A stretch of DNA of 33,608 bases from Streptomyces mesophilus (GTDB lineage: Bacteria > Actinomycetota > Actinomycetes > Streptomycetales > Streptomycetaceae), in contig NZ_JAAKZW010000071.1 in the NCBI RefSeq assembly GCF_011044995.1, forward strand, positions 1 to 33,608, given 5' to 3'. Below are positions 21,653 through 29,333 of the stretch, piece after piece. Numbering within the stretch: the stretch's first letter is position 1; the number at the start of each line of letters is the position of its first letter. A program made the position numbers and the translations under genes. The notes below the pieces were generated by a model. That model had not been told where the DNA came from. It saw only the letters and a program-made list of their open reading frames with translations, and made no database searches.

Positions 21653-22702
21653 ATGGGCGGCGCTGCGGCACCCAGGCCGAACAAACGCGTGACGATCAAC
21701 GACGTCGCCCGGACCGCCGGTGTGTCCACCACGGCCGTGTCCAAGGTGCTCAACAACGCCTACGGCGTGAGCCCGCGCATGCAGGAGAAGGTGCGCGCGG
21801 CCATCGCCGAGCTGGGCTACCGCCCCCATGCGGCGGCCCGCGGTATGCGCGGCCGGACGTACACGATCGGCGTGCTGCTCGACAACGTCCGCAATGCCTT
21901 CTTCGCCGACATCCTCGACGGCATCCGCGAGGAGCTGAGCAGCACCGAGTACACCGTCCTGATCGGTGCGGCCGGGTTCGAGCCGGATCAGCAGTCCCGT
22001 GTCATCCGTTCCATGGTCGACCGCCAGATGGACGGGCTGATCCTCATCGCGCCCGGCACGCCCCGCCCCGAGGTGCTCGCCACGGCCGCGTCCACGCCCA
22101 CGGTCGTCATCGGCCACCATGACAGCGCGGACACTCATGACTCGGTGGCGGACGCCGACGACATCGGCGCCGGCCTGGTGGTGGACCATCTCGTCGGGCT
22201 GGGGCACCGGGACATCGCCCTGGTCTCGGCCCCCGGCAGCAAGGCCGCCCAGTGGCGGCGCACTCCCGAGATCGTGCTCACCGACGGCTATACGGAGGCG
22301 ATGCGGCGGCACGGCCTGGAGCAGCACCTCCAGGTCCACCACGCCGCGTACTCCGACGAGGGCGGCTTCAAGGCGGGGCTCACGCTGCTCACGGCCGAGC
22401 GACGGCCGACCGCCATCATGACCGGCGCCGATGTGGCGGCCCTGGGCATCTACCGCGCGGCCCATGAACTCGCGCTGCGGATCCCCGAGGACGTCTCCCT
22501 CGTCGGCTACAACAACACCGCGCTTGCCGCCCTGGCGCCGGTGCAGTTGACCAGCGTCGACCAGGCAGGCCCCGACATGGGCTCCGCCGCCGCCCGCATG
22601 CTGATCGAGCGGGTGGAGGGCCGCAGGGACCGGGCGCAGCGCACCACGATGACCCCGCGCCTGGTCCAGCGCGCCAGCACGGCCGCGCCGCGGGGGCGGT
22701 AG
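21653..22702 (+). CDS. LacI-family transcriptional repressor of the rhamnoside locus
   Basis: This is a 349-residue LacI/GalR regulator. The helix-turn-helix and hinge are at residues about 13-70: VTINDVARTAGVSTTAVSKV, LNNAYGVSP, ELGYRPHAAARGMR. The sugar-binding core follows (TIGVLLDNVRNAFFADILDG, GLILIAPGTPRPE, VVIGHHDS, AIMTGADVAALGIYRAA, SLVGYNNTALAAL, TSVDQAGPDMG). ATG 21653 follows GGAG. It diverges from the transporter operon and very probably represses it until a rhamnose-derived ligand binds. Two near-identical 18-bp operators lie in the shared region. Confidence 0.93.
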   Translation: MGGAAAPRPNKRVTINDVARTAGVSTTAVSKVLNNAYGVSPRMQEKVRAAIAELGYRPHAAARGMRGRTYTIGVLLDNVRNAFFADILDGIREELSSTEYTVLIGAAGFEPDQQSRVIRSMVDRQMDGLILIAPGTPRPEVLATAASTPTVVIGHHDSADTHDSVADADDIGAGLVVDHLVGLGHRDIALVSAPGSKAAQWRRTPEIVLTDGYTEAMRRHGLEQHLQVHHAAYSDEGGFKAGLTLLTAERRPTAIMTGADVAALGIYRAAHELALRIPEDVSLVGYNNTALAALAPVQLTSVDQAGPDMGSAAARMLIERVEGRRDRAQRTTMTPRLVQRASTAAPRGR

Positions 22703-22752
22703 CCCGCGGCGCGACCGGCGCTCCCTCCGTACGAGTGGCGGCGGTTGATCGT

Positions 22753-23385
22753 TCAGTGCCCGCGCGCGATCCATTCCTCCAGGTGGGGCGCCTCGTCGCC
22801 GATGGTGGTGTCGTCGCCGTGGCCGGTGTGCACGACGGTCGCCGCGGGCAGGGTCAGGAGCCGGTCCCGGATCGAGCGGATGATCGTCGGGAAGTGCGAG
22901 AACGAGCGCCCGGTGGCTCCGGGGCCGCCCGCGAACAGGGTGTCGCCCGTGAACACCGCGCCGAGCGCGGGCAGATGGAGGCTGATCGCTCCCGGGGCGT
23001 GGCCGGGCGTGTGCAGCACCTGCAGTTCGGTACCGGCCACCTCGATGCGCTGGTTGTCGGAGAGATAGCTGTCGGGTTCGCGGTTCTGATGGGTCTGCTT
23101 CCACAGCACACGGTCGTCCAAGTGCAGCAGGATCGGTGCGCCGGTGGCCTCGGCGAGCGCGGGAGCCGCGTTGATGTGGTCGTTGTGCGCGTGGGTGCAG
23201 ACGATCGCGGTGAGCCGGCGTTCACCCAGCGCGGCGATGATGGCCTCGGCGTCGTGCGCCGCGTCGATCACCACCGCCTCGTGGTCGTCGCCGACGATCC
23301 AGACGTTGTTGTCGACCTCCCAGCTGCCGCCGTCGAGCGCGAACACGCCCGAGGTGACGACGCGTTCGACCCGTACACCTGCCAT
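22753..23385 (-). CDS. MBL-fold metallo-hydrolase partner of the mycothiol dehydrogenase
   Basis: This is a 210-residue metallo-beta-lactamase-fold protein. The zinc motif THAHNDH is at residues 64-70, and later metal ligands are in LHTPGHAPG and FTGDTLFAGGPGATGR, ending with VVHTGHGDDTTIGDE. The pattern matches the glyoxalase II-like group found directly after S-(hydroxymethyl)mycothiol dehydrogenase in actinobacteria. It probably hydrolyses the S-formylmycothiol product to formate plus mycothiol, although biochemical assignment of this family member is incomplete. The start overlaps the dehydrogenase stop (TGATG), so the two are translated together. It ends the operon, convergent with the LacI gene. 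Confidence 0.88.
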   Translation of the reverse strand: MAGVRVERVVTSGVFALDGGSWEVDNNVWIVGDDHEAVVIDAAHDAEAIIAALGERRLTAIVCTHAHNDHINAAPALAEATGAPILLHLDDRVLWKQTHQNREPDSYLSDNQRIEVAGTELQVLHTPGHAPGAISLHLPALGAVFTGDTLFAGGPGATGRSFSHFPTIIRSIRDRLLTLPAATVVHTGHGDDTTIGDEAPHLEEWIARGH

Positions 23386-24473
23386 CAGAGGATCACCACC
23401 GAGCGCAGGACATCTCCCTTGTGCATACGGGCGAAGGCCTCCTCGACCTCGTCCAGGGCGATGGTCTCGCTGACGAAGGCGTCGAGGTCCAGGCGCCCCT
23501 GCTGGTACAGGTCGATGAGCAGCGGGAAGTCGCGGGAGGGCAGGCAGTCGCCGTACCAGGAGGACTTGAGGGAGCCGCCGCGCCCGAAGACGTCGAGCAG
23601 CGGCAGATCGATCCGCATCTCCGGGGTCGGCACCCCGACCAGGACGACGGTGCCCGCCAAGTCCCGGGCGTAGAAGGCCTGTTCATACGTCTCCGGGCGG
23701 CCGACCGCCTCGATGACGACATCGGCGCCGAAGCCGCCGGTCAGCTCGCGGATCGTCTCGACCGCGTCGCTCGTACGGGAGTTGACCGTGTGGGTCGCTC
23801 CCAGCCCACGGGCCGTGCTCAGCTTGCGATCGTCGAGGTCGACGGCGATGATCCGCGCCGCGCCCGCCAGACGTGCGCCGGCCACGGCCGCGGCGCCGAC
23901 TCCACCGCAGCCGATGACGGCCACGGAGTCGCCGCGGCCCACTCCCCCGGTGTTGATCGCGGCGCCGATGCCCGCCATCACCCCGCAGCCGAGCAGTCCC
24001 GCGGCGGCCGGCGATGCGGCCGGGTCGACCTTGGTGCACTGTCCCGCGGCCACGAGGGTCTTCTCGGCGAAGGCGCCGATGCCGAGTGCGGGGGAGAGCT
24101 CGGTGCCGTCCTCGGCGAGCGTCATCTTCTGCCGCGCGTTGTGCGTGTCGAAGCAGTACTGCGGGCGTCCGCGCCGGCAGGCACGGCACTTGCCGCACAC
24201 CGCACGCCAGTTGAGGATCACGAAGTCGCCGGGGGCCACGTCGGTCACATCGGGGCCGACCTGTTCGACGATCCCGGCCGCCTCGTGGCCGAGGAGGAAC
24301 GGGAACTCGTCGTTGATGCCGCCCTCGCGGTAGTGCAGATCGGTGTGGCAGACACCGCACGCCTGCACCTTCACCACCGCCTCACCCGGCCCGGGGTCGG
24401 GGACGACGATGGTCTCGATGCGTACCGGTTCGCCTTTGGCTCGGGCGATGACGCCCCGTACGTGCTGTGGCAT
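23385..24473 (-). CDS. S-(hydroxymethyl)mycothiol dehydrogenase (formaldehyde detoxification)
   Basis: This is a 362-residue zinc alcohol dehydrogenase. Catalytic zinc ligands are Cys39, His63 and Glu64 (ACGVCHTD, LLGHEAAG); the structural zinc has Cys93, 96, 99 and 107 (CGKCRACRRGRPQYC). The Rossmann motif is GCGGVG. Near family-wide identity in HYREGGINDEFPF, FDTHNARQKMTL and GSLKSSWYGDCLPSRDFP identifies the mycothiol-dependent formaldehyde dehydrogenase (MscR/AdhE2 type), which oxidises the formaldehyde-mycothiol adduct with NAD+. ATG 24473 has AAGGA 9 bases upstream. It lies 43 bases after the P450 gene, which fits removal of formaldehyde made by O- or N-demethylation. MscR proteins can also reduce S-nitrosomycothiol. 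Confidence 0.93.
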   Translation of the reverse strand: MPQHVRGVIARAKGEPVRIETIVVPDPGPGEAVVKVQACGVCHTDLHYREGGINDEFPFLLGHEAAGIVEQVGPDVTDVAPGDFVILNWRAVCGKCRACRRGRPQYCFDTHNARQKMTLAEDGTELSPALGIGAFAEKTLVAAGQCTKVDPAASPAAAGLLGCGVMAGIGAAINTGGVGRGDSVAVIGCGGVGAAAVAGARLAGAARIIAVDLDDRKLSTARGLGATHTVNSRTSDAVETIRELTGGFGADVVIEAVGRPETYEQAFYARDLAGTVVLVGVPTPEMRIDLPLLDVFGRGGSLKSSWYGDCLPSRDFPLLIDLYQQGRLDLDAFVSETIALDEVEEAFARMHKGDVLRSVVIL

Positions 24474-24516
24474 GGAGATGGGTCCTTTTCCGTCGGAAGG
24501 TGGAGCGGCTCTGCGG

Positions 24517-25731
24517 TCAGCTCGCCGTGCGGATGCGTATCGGCAGCTGTACCCACGATCGCAGGGTGTTGTTGAGGTGGCGCCGCGGCGGGCCCGCGAG
24601 TTCCAGGTGGGCGACGCGGCGGGCCAGCGCGGTGAGCAGGCATTCCGCTTCGAGGCGGGCGACGTGCTGGCCGACGCACTGGTGGATGCCCATGCCGAAG
24701 CCGACGTGGCCCGAGGGGTCCCGGGCGAGGTCGAAGCGGTCGGGGTCGCTCCAGCGCCGCGGGTCGCGGTTGGCGGCGCCGAGGAACATGAGGATCTTCC
24801 CACCCTCGGGGATACGGGTGCCCGCGATGTCGACGTCCTTGGTGGCCGTACGGAAGAAGGTCTGCACGGGCGACTGCCACCGCACGGCCTCGTCGAAGGC
24901 GACGCGGGCCAACTCGGGGCGTTCGCGCAGCCGTTGCCACTGCCCGGGGTGGGTGGCGAAGGCGTAGAGGGCGGCGGCAAGGCCGTGCACGGTGGTGTCG
25001 ACGCCCGCCGTGAGCAGCGAGCGCACCACCAGCGGTGCCTGCGCGGGGGTGAGGTCGCCGCGGTCGGCCGCCGCCCAGATCCGGGCGCCGAATCCGTCCT
25101 CGCTCAGCGCCTCGCGTACGCACTGGTCGTTCACCCAGGCCGACAGCTCGGCCACCCTGTGGGCATCGGCCTGGACGAGGTCGTTGCGCGGGCCGAAGGC
25201 GTTGAAGGCCATGTTCCCGTACGGCAGCAGGTTCTCCCTGCCGTACGGGCCGAGGCCGACGGCATCCGGGAAGACCCGCAGCGGGAAGGCGGTCGCCAGC
25301 GCCGTGAAGGCGTCGAACTCGGTTCCCTGTTCGGCCAGTACGGTCTCCACGAGCTCGTCGGCGACCGTCTGCCAGGTCTCGCGGAGCCGGCGCAGGGCGA
25401 GCGGGGTGAGGATCTCGCGCAGGACGCGGCGTGGGGCGTCGTGGTGGGGCGGATCGGCCTCGAGGAGCAGGCTCGGCGGTCGCCATGGCTTCTCGTGGCG
25501 GAAGTTGGCGAGACCCACTCCGGCCCCGGACTGGAAGGTGCCCCAGTCGACGAGGGCCGCGTGCACCTCCTGGTGGCGGGCGAGGGCGTGCACGTTGTAG
25601 CGGGTCAGGTGCACGACGGGTCCGGTGTCGCGCAGGTGCTGGTGCAGGGGGTCGGGGTCGGCCAGGTGTTCCGGCGCGAACGGGTCGGCGTCGCTGGTCG
25701 GCGCGGCGGCGGTGGCTGTCGTTTCGGGCAT
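24517..25731 (-). CDS. Cytochrome P450, CYP199-like (para-substituted benzoate oxidation / O-demethylation)
   Basis: This is a 404-residue soluble bacterial P450. Landmarks are the I-helix AGVDTT (242-247, acid-alcohol pair Asp245-Thr246), EAVR (281-284), and the haem loop GFGMGIHQCVGQ with Cys352. Several segments closely resemble CYP199A enzymes of Rhodopseudomonas, which demethylate 4-methoxybenzoate: EKPWRPPSLLLEADPP, LLPYGNMAFNAFGPRN, GAANRDPRRW and LNNTLRSW. The WRPPS (Arg84, Ser87) and VRSLL (Arg237, Ser238) positions match CYP199A4 residues that bind the substrate carboxylate. ATG 25731 has GGAG upstream. Its neighbours supply electrons (reductase, 51 bases upstream) and remove formaldehyde (dehydrogenase downstream). 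The exact methoxy acid is not determined. Confidence 0.9.
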   Translation of the reverse strand: MPETTATAAAPTSDADPFAPEHLADPDPLHQHLRDTGPVVHLTRYNVHALARHQEVHAALVDWGTFQSGAGVGLANFRHEKPWRPPSLLLEADPPHHDAPRRVLREILTPLALRRLRETWQTVADELVETVLAEQGTEFDAFTALATAFPLRVFPDAVGLGPYGRENLLPYGNMAFNAFGPRNDLVQADAHRVAELSAWVNDQCVREALSEDGFGARIWAAADRGDLTPAQAPLVVRSLLTAGVDTTVHGLAAALYAFATHPGQWQRLRERPELARVAFDEAVRWQSPVQTFFRTATKDVDIAGTRIPEGGKILMFLGAANRDPRRWSDPDRFDLARDPSGHVGFGMGIHQCVGQHVARLEAECLLTALARRVAHLELAGPPRRHLNNTLRSWVQLPIRIRTAS

Positions 25732-25782
25732 GGCGGCTCCACGTACTGAAGGGGCAGGGATCGCTCAGAGGCAAGGGCTCGC

Positions 25783-26766
25783 TCAGAGATCCAGGACCAG
25801 CCGGTCCGACCGCGAACGCGACACACACGGCAACAGGCAGTCCCCCGCGGCGCGTTCGTGCTCGGCGAGGACCGCGTCCCGGTGGTCGGGCGTCCCGGCG
25901 AGCACCGGGACCAGGCAGGTGCCGCACGTCCCCTGCTCGCACGAGGACAGCACCTCGGCCCCGGCCCCGCGCACGGCGTGCAGCACGGAGACGTCCGGTG
26001 TGACGGTGACCGTACGGCCGGTGCGGCTCAGTTCCACCTCGAAGGAGGTCTGCCGTACGGGCTCGGCCCGGTCGGCGGCGGTGAAGCGTTCGGTGCGCAG
26101 GCTGTACGGCGGCCAGCCGGCGCAGGCCTCCTCGACGGCTGCCAGGAGCGGGGCCGGTCCGCAGCAGTACACCTTGGTGCCGGGGTCCGGCCGGCCCAGC
26201 CACGTATCCAGGTCGAGCAGTCCGTACTCGTCCTGGGGGCGCAGGTGCACGCGCCCGCCGTAGGTGTCCGCGAGGTGGTCACGGAACGCCATCGAGGGCC
26301 GCGTACGGCCTCCGTACAGCAACTGCCAGTCGATGCCCATCAGTTCGGCCTGGTGGATCATCGGCAGGAGCGGGGTGATGCCGATTCCGCCCGCGATGAA
26401 GAGGTAGCGGTCGGCGGGCGCGAGGGGGAAGTGGTTGTGCGTGCCCCCGATCCCGACCGGGTCGCCGGGCGCCAACCGGTCGTGCACGTACGCCGATCCG
26501 CCGCGCCCGGCGGGCTCGCGCAGCACCGCGACGCGATAGCTGTACGGGTCCCAGCGGTCGCCGCACAGGGAGTACTGGCGGGTGGTGCCGTCGGGCAGGA
26601 CCAGGTCGATGTGCGCGCCGGGTGTCCAGTCCGGCAGCCGCGCGCCCTCCGGGTGGACGAGCGTGAGGGACACGACGCCGTCGGCGACGGTGTCCTTGGC
26701 GCGGACTCGGAGCGTCAGAGTCGGGGCGGGGCGGGGCATCGCAGGGAGCAGGTCGTGTGCGACCAC
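25783..26766 (-). CDS. Phthalate dioxygenase reductase-type flavoprotein (FMN, NAD, 2Fe-2S)
   Basis: This is a 327-residue PDR-family reductase, similar in layout to VanB and GcoB-like partners. Domains in order: a flavin barrel with RQYSLCGD (63-70), an NAD domain with GGIGITP (126-132) and CCGPAPLL (201-208), and a C-terminal plant-type ferredoxin with Cys276, 281, 284 and 314 in the CEQGTCGTC...C pattern. It would pass electrons from NAD(P)H straight to the P450 coded next, removing the need for separate ferredoxin and ferredoxin reductase. The GTG at 26766 is preferred because GGGAGG lies 7 bases upstream; an ATG nine codons later lacks one. It is the first gene of the operon. Confidence 0.92.
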   Translation of the reverse strand: MVAHDLLPAMPRPAPTLTLRVRAKDTVADGVVSLTLVHPEGARLPDWTPGAHIDLVLPDGTTRQYSLCGDRWDPYSYRVAVLREPAGRGGSAYVHDRLAPGDPVGIGGTHNHFPLAPADRYLFIAGGIGITPLLPMIHQAELMGIDWQLLYGGRTRPSMAFRDHLADTYGGRVHLRPQDEYGLLDLDTWLGRPDPGTKVYCCGPAPLLAAVEEACAGWPPYSLRTERFTAADRAEPVRQTSFEVELSRTGRTVTVTPDVSVLHAVRGAGAEVLSSCEQGTCGTCLVPVLAGTPDHRDAVLAEHERAAGDCLLPCVSRSRSDRLVLDL

Positions 26767-26832
26767 GTTGTCGCCTCCCGTCTGTGGATTGCGGGAAGGA
26801 TGCGTGCGGCCGCGGCCTGGCCGCGACGGCGT

Positions 26833-26847
26833 TCTCACTCAGTGAGA
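26833..26847. promoter_or_regulatory. Perfect palindrome upstream of the O-demethylase operon
   Basis: TCTCACT-C-AGTGAGA is a perfect 7+1+7 palindrome starting 67 bases upstream of the reductase GTG. IclR, GntR and TetR sites often look like this; the IclR gene at 27501-28262 is the nearest regulator. The same half-site occurs just before the IclR start. Confidence 0.6.
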
Positions 26848-26990
26848 GACGAATTTCGCAGTGGAGTGCGGTCCGGCTTGGAACGGTGCACGACCGACCA
26901 CGTCCCCTGCACGGACGACCAAGTCCGAAGCCCAGGACGACCCTAAGGTGCTGCCCGGACCCTTCCCCCTGCAGACAGGAACGCCTCAGC

Positions 26991-27488
26991 ATGCGTACCC
27001 GCAAACGCCTCCGCGCCCTGCTCGCCGCGCTCGCCGTCACGATCAGCGGCCTGAGCACCGTCCCCCTCGCCGCCGCACCCGCTGCGGCCGCGGCGAACGA
27101 TCCGTGCGGCGACACGACGATCAGGACCCGCTCCGAGCTCACTTTGATCATCATCCCGAGGATCCGGGCCGGGGTCTCGCTCTGCTACGTGAAGCTGGGC
27201 ATGAGCGGCAACTACGTCTACGCCCTGCAGGTGAACATCCTCGTCTGCTACGCGGGGACGCCCGCGGCGACCTACGTCAAGAACAGCGGAGGCGCCGACG
27301 GCGTCTACGGAACCGGCACCCGAGACGCGTTCAAGTGGATCCAGCGGAACGTGTGGGGCCTCACCGGGAGCGACGTCGACGGCGTCTACGGACCCTACGC
27401 CCGCGACCACATGCACTTTGCGCTGTGGTGGCACAAGGACACCGTCCCCTCCACCACCACGGGCAAGTGCTCCAAGTACTCGGTGTGA
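26991..27488 (+). CDS. Small secreted protein with peptidoglycan-binding-like repeats
   Basis: This is a 165-residue protein with a clear Sec signal: RTRKRLRALLAALAVTISGL, ending in an Ala-rich cleavage zone near residues 30-35. The mature part has four cysteines (39, 65, 86, 160), enough for two disulfides, and two DGVYG motifs (103-107 and 130-134), each in the pattern DGVYGxxxRDxxxxxQ-like, as in peptidoglycan-binding domain 1. No catalytic domain is visible. AGGA lies 11 bases before the ATG, a long spacing. It diverges from the O-demethylase operon and converges on the IclR gene; a role in that pathway is not evident. Confidence 0.75.
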   Translation: MRTRKRLRALLAALAVTISGLSTVPLAAAPAAAAANDPCGDTTIRTRSELTLIIIPRIRAGVSLCYVKLGMSGNYVYALQVNILVCYAGTPAATYVKNSGGADGVYGTGTRDAFKWIQRNVWGLTGSDVDGVYGPYARDHMHFALWWHKDTVPSTTTGKCSKYSV

Positions 27489-27500
27489 GGCGCCTCCCGC

Positions 27501-28262
27501 CTAGAACGTGCCCGTGCCGGGCGTTCCGAGCGCCCGCGACACCCCCCTGGCCGCCGTCCGTACGACGGGCACGATCTCCTGCGCGCACCGCTCGTTGGGG
27601 ACGATGACCGACAGCGCGGCCGTCACCGTGCCGTCGGCGCCGCGCACCGGGGCGGCGATCCCGAGGGCGTCGTCGTGGACGTACCCGGGGCAGTACGCGT
27701 GGCCCTGCCGGCGGACCTCGGCGAGCAGGGCGCGCAGCGCCGCGGGGGTGGCCGGAGTGGCCGGGGTGTAGGCGGTCAGGTCGCCCGCGAGGACCCGTTC
27801 CTTCAGGGCGGCGGGCGCGTGGGCCAGGAGCACCAGGCCGCTGGAGGAGGCGTGCAGCGGCAGGCGTCCGGCGATACGGGTGTAGTTGATCACCGCGTGC
27901 GGGGCCGAGAGCCGTTCCAGGAACAGCACCTCCTCGCCGTCGAGCACGGCGAGTTGCACATGGTGGCCCACCACGTCGTGCACGCCCTCCATGAACGGCA
28001 TCGCGGCATCCCGCAGCGACAGCGTGGGCGAGGCCCGTACGACCAGCTCCCACAGGCGGACCCCGATCCGCACGCGCCGGTCGTCGTCGCGGCTCAGGAA
28101 CCCATGGGCGACCAGTTCGCCCACCAGACGGGAGGCCGTGGCCACGTGCAGACCGGTGCGGCGGGCGATCTCGGAGACGGTCAGCGCGGTCTCGTCCTGG
28201 CTGAACGCCTCCAGGATGCGCGCGGCACGGGAGAGAACCGACTCCTGGTGCGGTGCCTTCAT
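27501..28262 (-). CDS. IclR-family transcriptional regulator
   Basis: This is a 253-residue IclR regulator. The winged helix-turn-helix spans residues about 8-60 (SVLSRAARILEAFSQDETAL, VSEIARRTGLHVATASRLVG), and the effector domain follows (GHHVQLAVLDGEEVLFLERL, LPLHASSSGLVLLAH, GIAAPVRGADGTVTAALSV). IclR proteins commonly control aromatic and methoxy-aromatic catabolism (PcaR, PobR types). ATG 28262 has a strong AGGAGGT 5 bases upstream; the track of frame upstream is not needed. It lies 67 bases after the LysR gene on the same strand. Candidate targets are the O-demethylase operon, whose palindrome shares a half-site with this gene's leader, and the catabolic operon at 29420. Confidence 0.9.
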   Translation of the reverse strand: MKAPHQESVLSRAARILEAFSQDETALTVSEIARRTGLHVATASRLVGELVAHGFLSRDDDRRVRIGVRLWELVVRASPTLSLRDAAMPFMEGVHDVVGHHVQLAVLDGEEVLFLERLSAPHAVINYTRIAGRLPLHASSSGLVLLAHAPAALKERVLAGDLTAYTPATPATPAALRALLAEVRRQGHAYCPGYVHDDALGIAAPVRGADGTVTAALSVIVPNERCAQEIVPVVRTAARGVSRALGTPGTGTF

Positions 28263-28300
28263 CGTGCACCTCCTCTCACTGGCCATCGCGCGCCTCCCCT

Positions 28301-28345
28301 CGCTGTCATGCGTCTCGCTGTCATGCGTCTCACTGCCATACGTCG
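28301..28345. repeat. 15-bp tandem repeat at the LysR stop
   Basis: CGCTGTCATGCGTCT occurs at 28301-28315 and 28316-28330, with a degenerate third copy at 28331-28345. The third copy holds the last codons of the LysR gene; the stop codon straddles copies two and three. Confidence 0.85.
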
Positions 28346-29253
28346 TTCACCTGCGGCAGCCCCGCCCCCACCCGTTCCGCCGTCTCCCGCAGCCACACAT
28401 GGGCGGCGTCGTGCGTGTGCACCGGATGCCACCACAGCGCCTCCTGCAAGGGAACGGCCTCGTACGGAGGTTCCACCAGGCGTACGGGGGCGATCGGCGC
28501 GAGCAGCCGGGCGAGGCGCGCCTGGATGAGCGCGATCCGGCGGGTGCCCGCGACGAGCAGTGGAAGGAGCTGGAAGCTGTCGACGGAGGCCTCCACGCGC
28601 GGTTCGATGCCGAGCATGCCGAGCTGGCGTACGGCCGGTGCGTCGTAGGTGCGCTGGTAGGTCACCCAGGGCAGCTCCGCCAGGTCGCGGCGGGTGAGCC
28701 CGTCCGTGACGGTCGGATGGTCGTCGGCGACGACGAAGACCCACTGATCGTCGTAGAGGTCGGTGGCGGGGAAGCCGCTGATGACTCCGTGCGGCATGAG
28801 CAGTCCGTCCACGGCACTGAGCAGGGTGGCCGTGTCGTCGACCACGGTGGGCGGGGTCTGCGTGAAGCGCAGCCGGATGCCGGGCGCCTCCTCGTGGACG
28901 ACGCGGGCGAGTTCGGCGCCGAACACGGAGACCGCGTAGTCGGAGGCCACCAGCTTGAACTCGCGGCTCTCGCGGGCCGGATCGAACGAGGCCTGGCTGG
29001 AGAAGAGGCGTTCGAGCACGTCGTAGGCGGTAGCCGTGCGGTCGAGCAACACCTGTCCGAGCGCGGTGAGTTCGTAGTGGCCGCCGACGCGGGCGAGCAG
29101 CTCGTCGTCGAAGTGCTTGCGCAGCCGGAACAGCGCGGCGCTCATGGCGGGCTGGCTCAGGCCGACGCGCTGCCCGGCGCGGGTGACGTTGCGCTCCTCG
29201 AGCAGGACCCGCAGAGCGACGACGAGGTTGAGGTCCAGGCTGGCCAGGTTCAT
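28330..29253 (-). CDS. LysR-family regulator, divergent from the catabolic operon
   Basis: This is a 307-residue LysR protein. The N-terminal helix-turn-helix is LDLNLVVALRVLLEERNVTR with VGLSQPAMSAALFRLRKHF. The effector domain includes FKLVASDYAVSVFGAELARV and WVFVVADDHPTVTDGLTRRDLAELPWVTYQ, a layout close to NodD/PcpR/NahR-type regulators of aromatic degradation. It is divergent from the FAH-family gene across 166 bases that contain two good dyads, one with the classic T-N11-A form. It is therefore the probable activator of the 29420-33608 operon, responding to an aromatic acid or pathway intermediate. Confidence 0.9.
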   Translation of the reverse strand: MNLASLDLNLVVALRVLLEERNVTRAGQRVGLSQPAMSAALFRLRKHFDDELLARVGGHYELTALGQVLLDRTATAYDVLERLFSSQASFDPARESREFKLVASDYAVSVFGAELARVVHEEAPGIRLRFTQTPPTVVDDTATLLSAVDGLLMPHGVISGFPATDLYDDQWVFVVADDHPTVTDGLTRRDLAELPWVTYQRTYDAPAVRQLGMLGIEPRVEASVDSFQLLPLLVAGTRRIALIQARLARLLAPIAPVRLVEPPYEAVPLQEALWWHPVHTHDAAHVWLRETAERVGAGLPQVNDVWQ

Positions 29254-29333
29254 GGGCTTTCCCTTGCTGGACGACTGTGGGGCTGTAGGGCCGTACGGCC
29301 TCGGGCGGCACTGACCAGGTGGTATCCGCCCGA

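Noticed and set aside
22703..22752. A terminator between the convergent LacI and MBL genes
   Set aside because: No convincing stem was found in these 50 bases.
23385..24980. A possible P450-dehydrogenase fusion from an extended dehydrogenase frame
   Set aside because: The extension reads the P450 gene in the wrong frame; an ATG with a ribosome site at 24473 gives the full-length mycothiol dehydrogenase.
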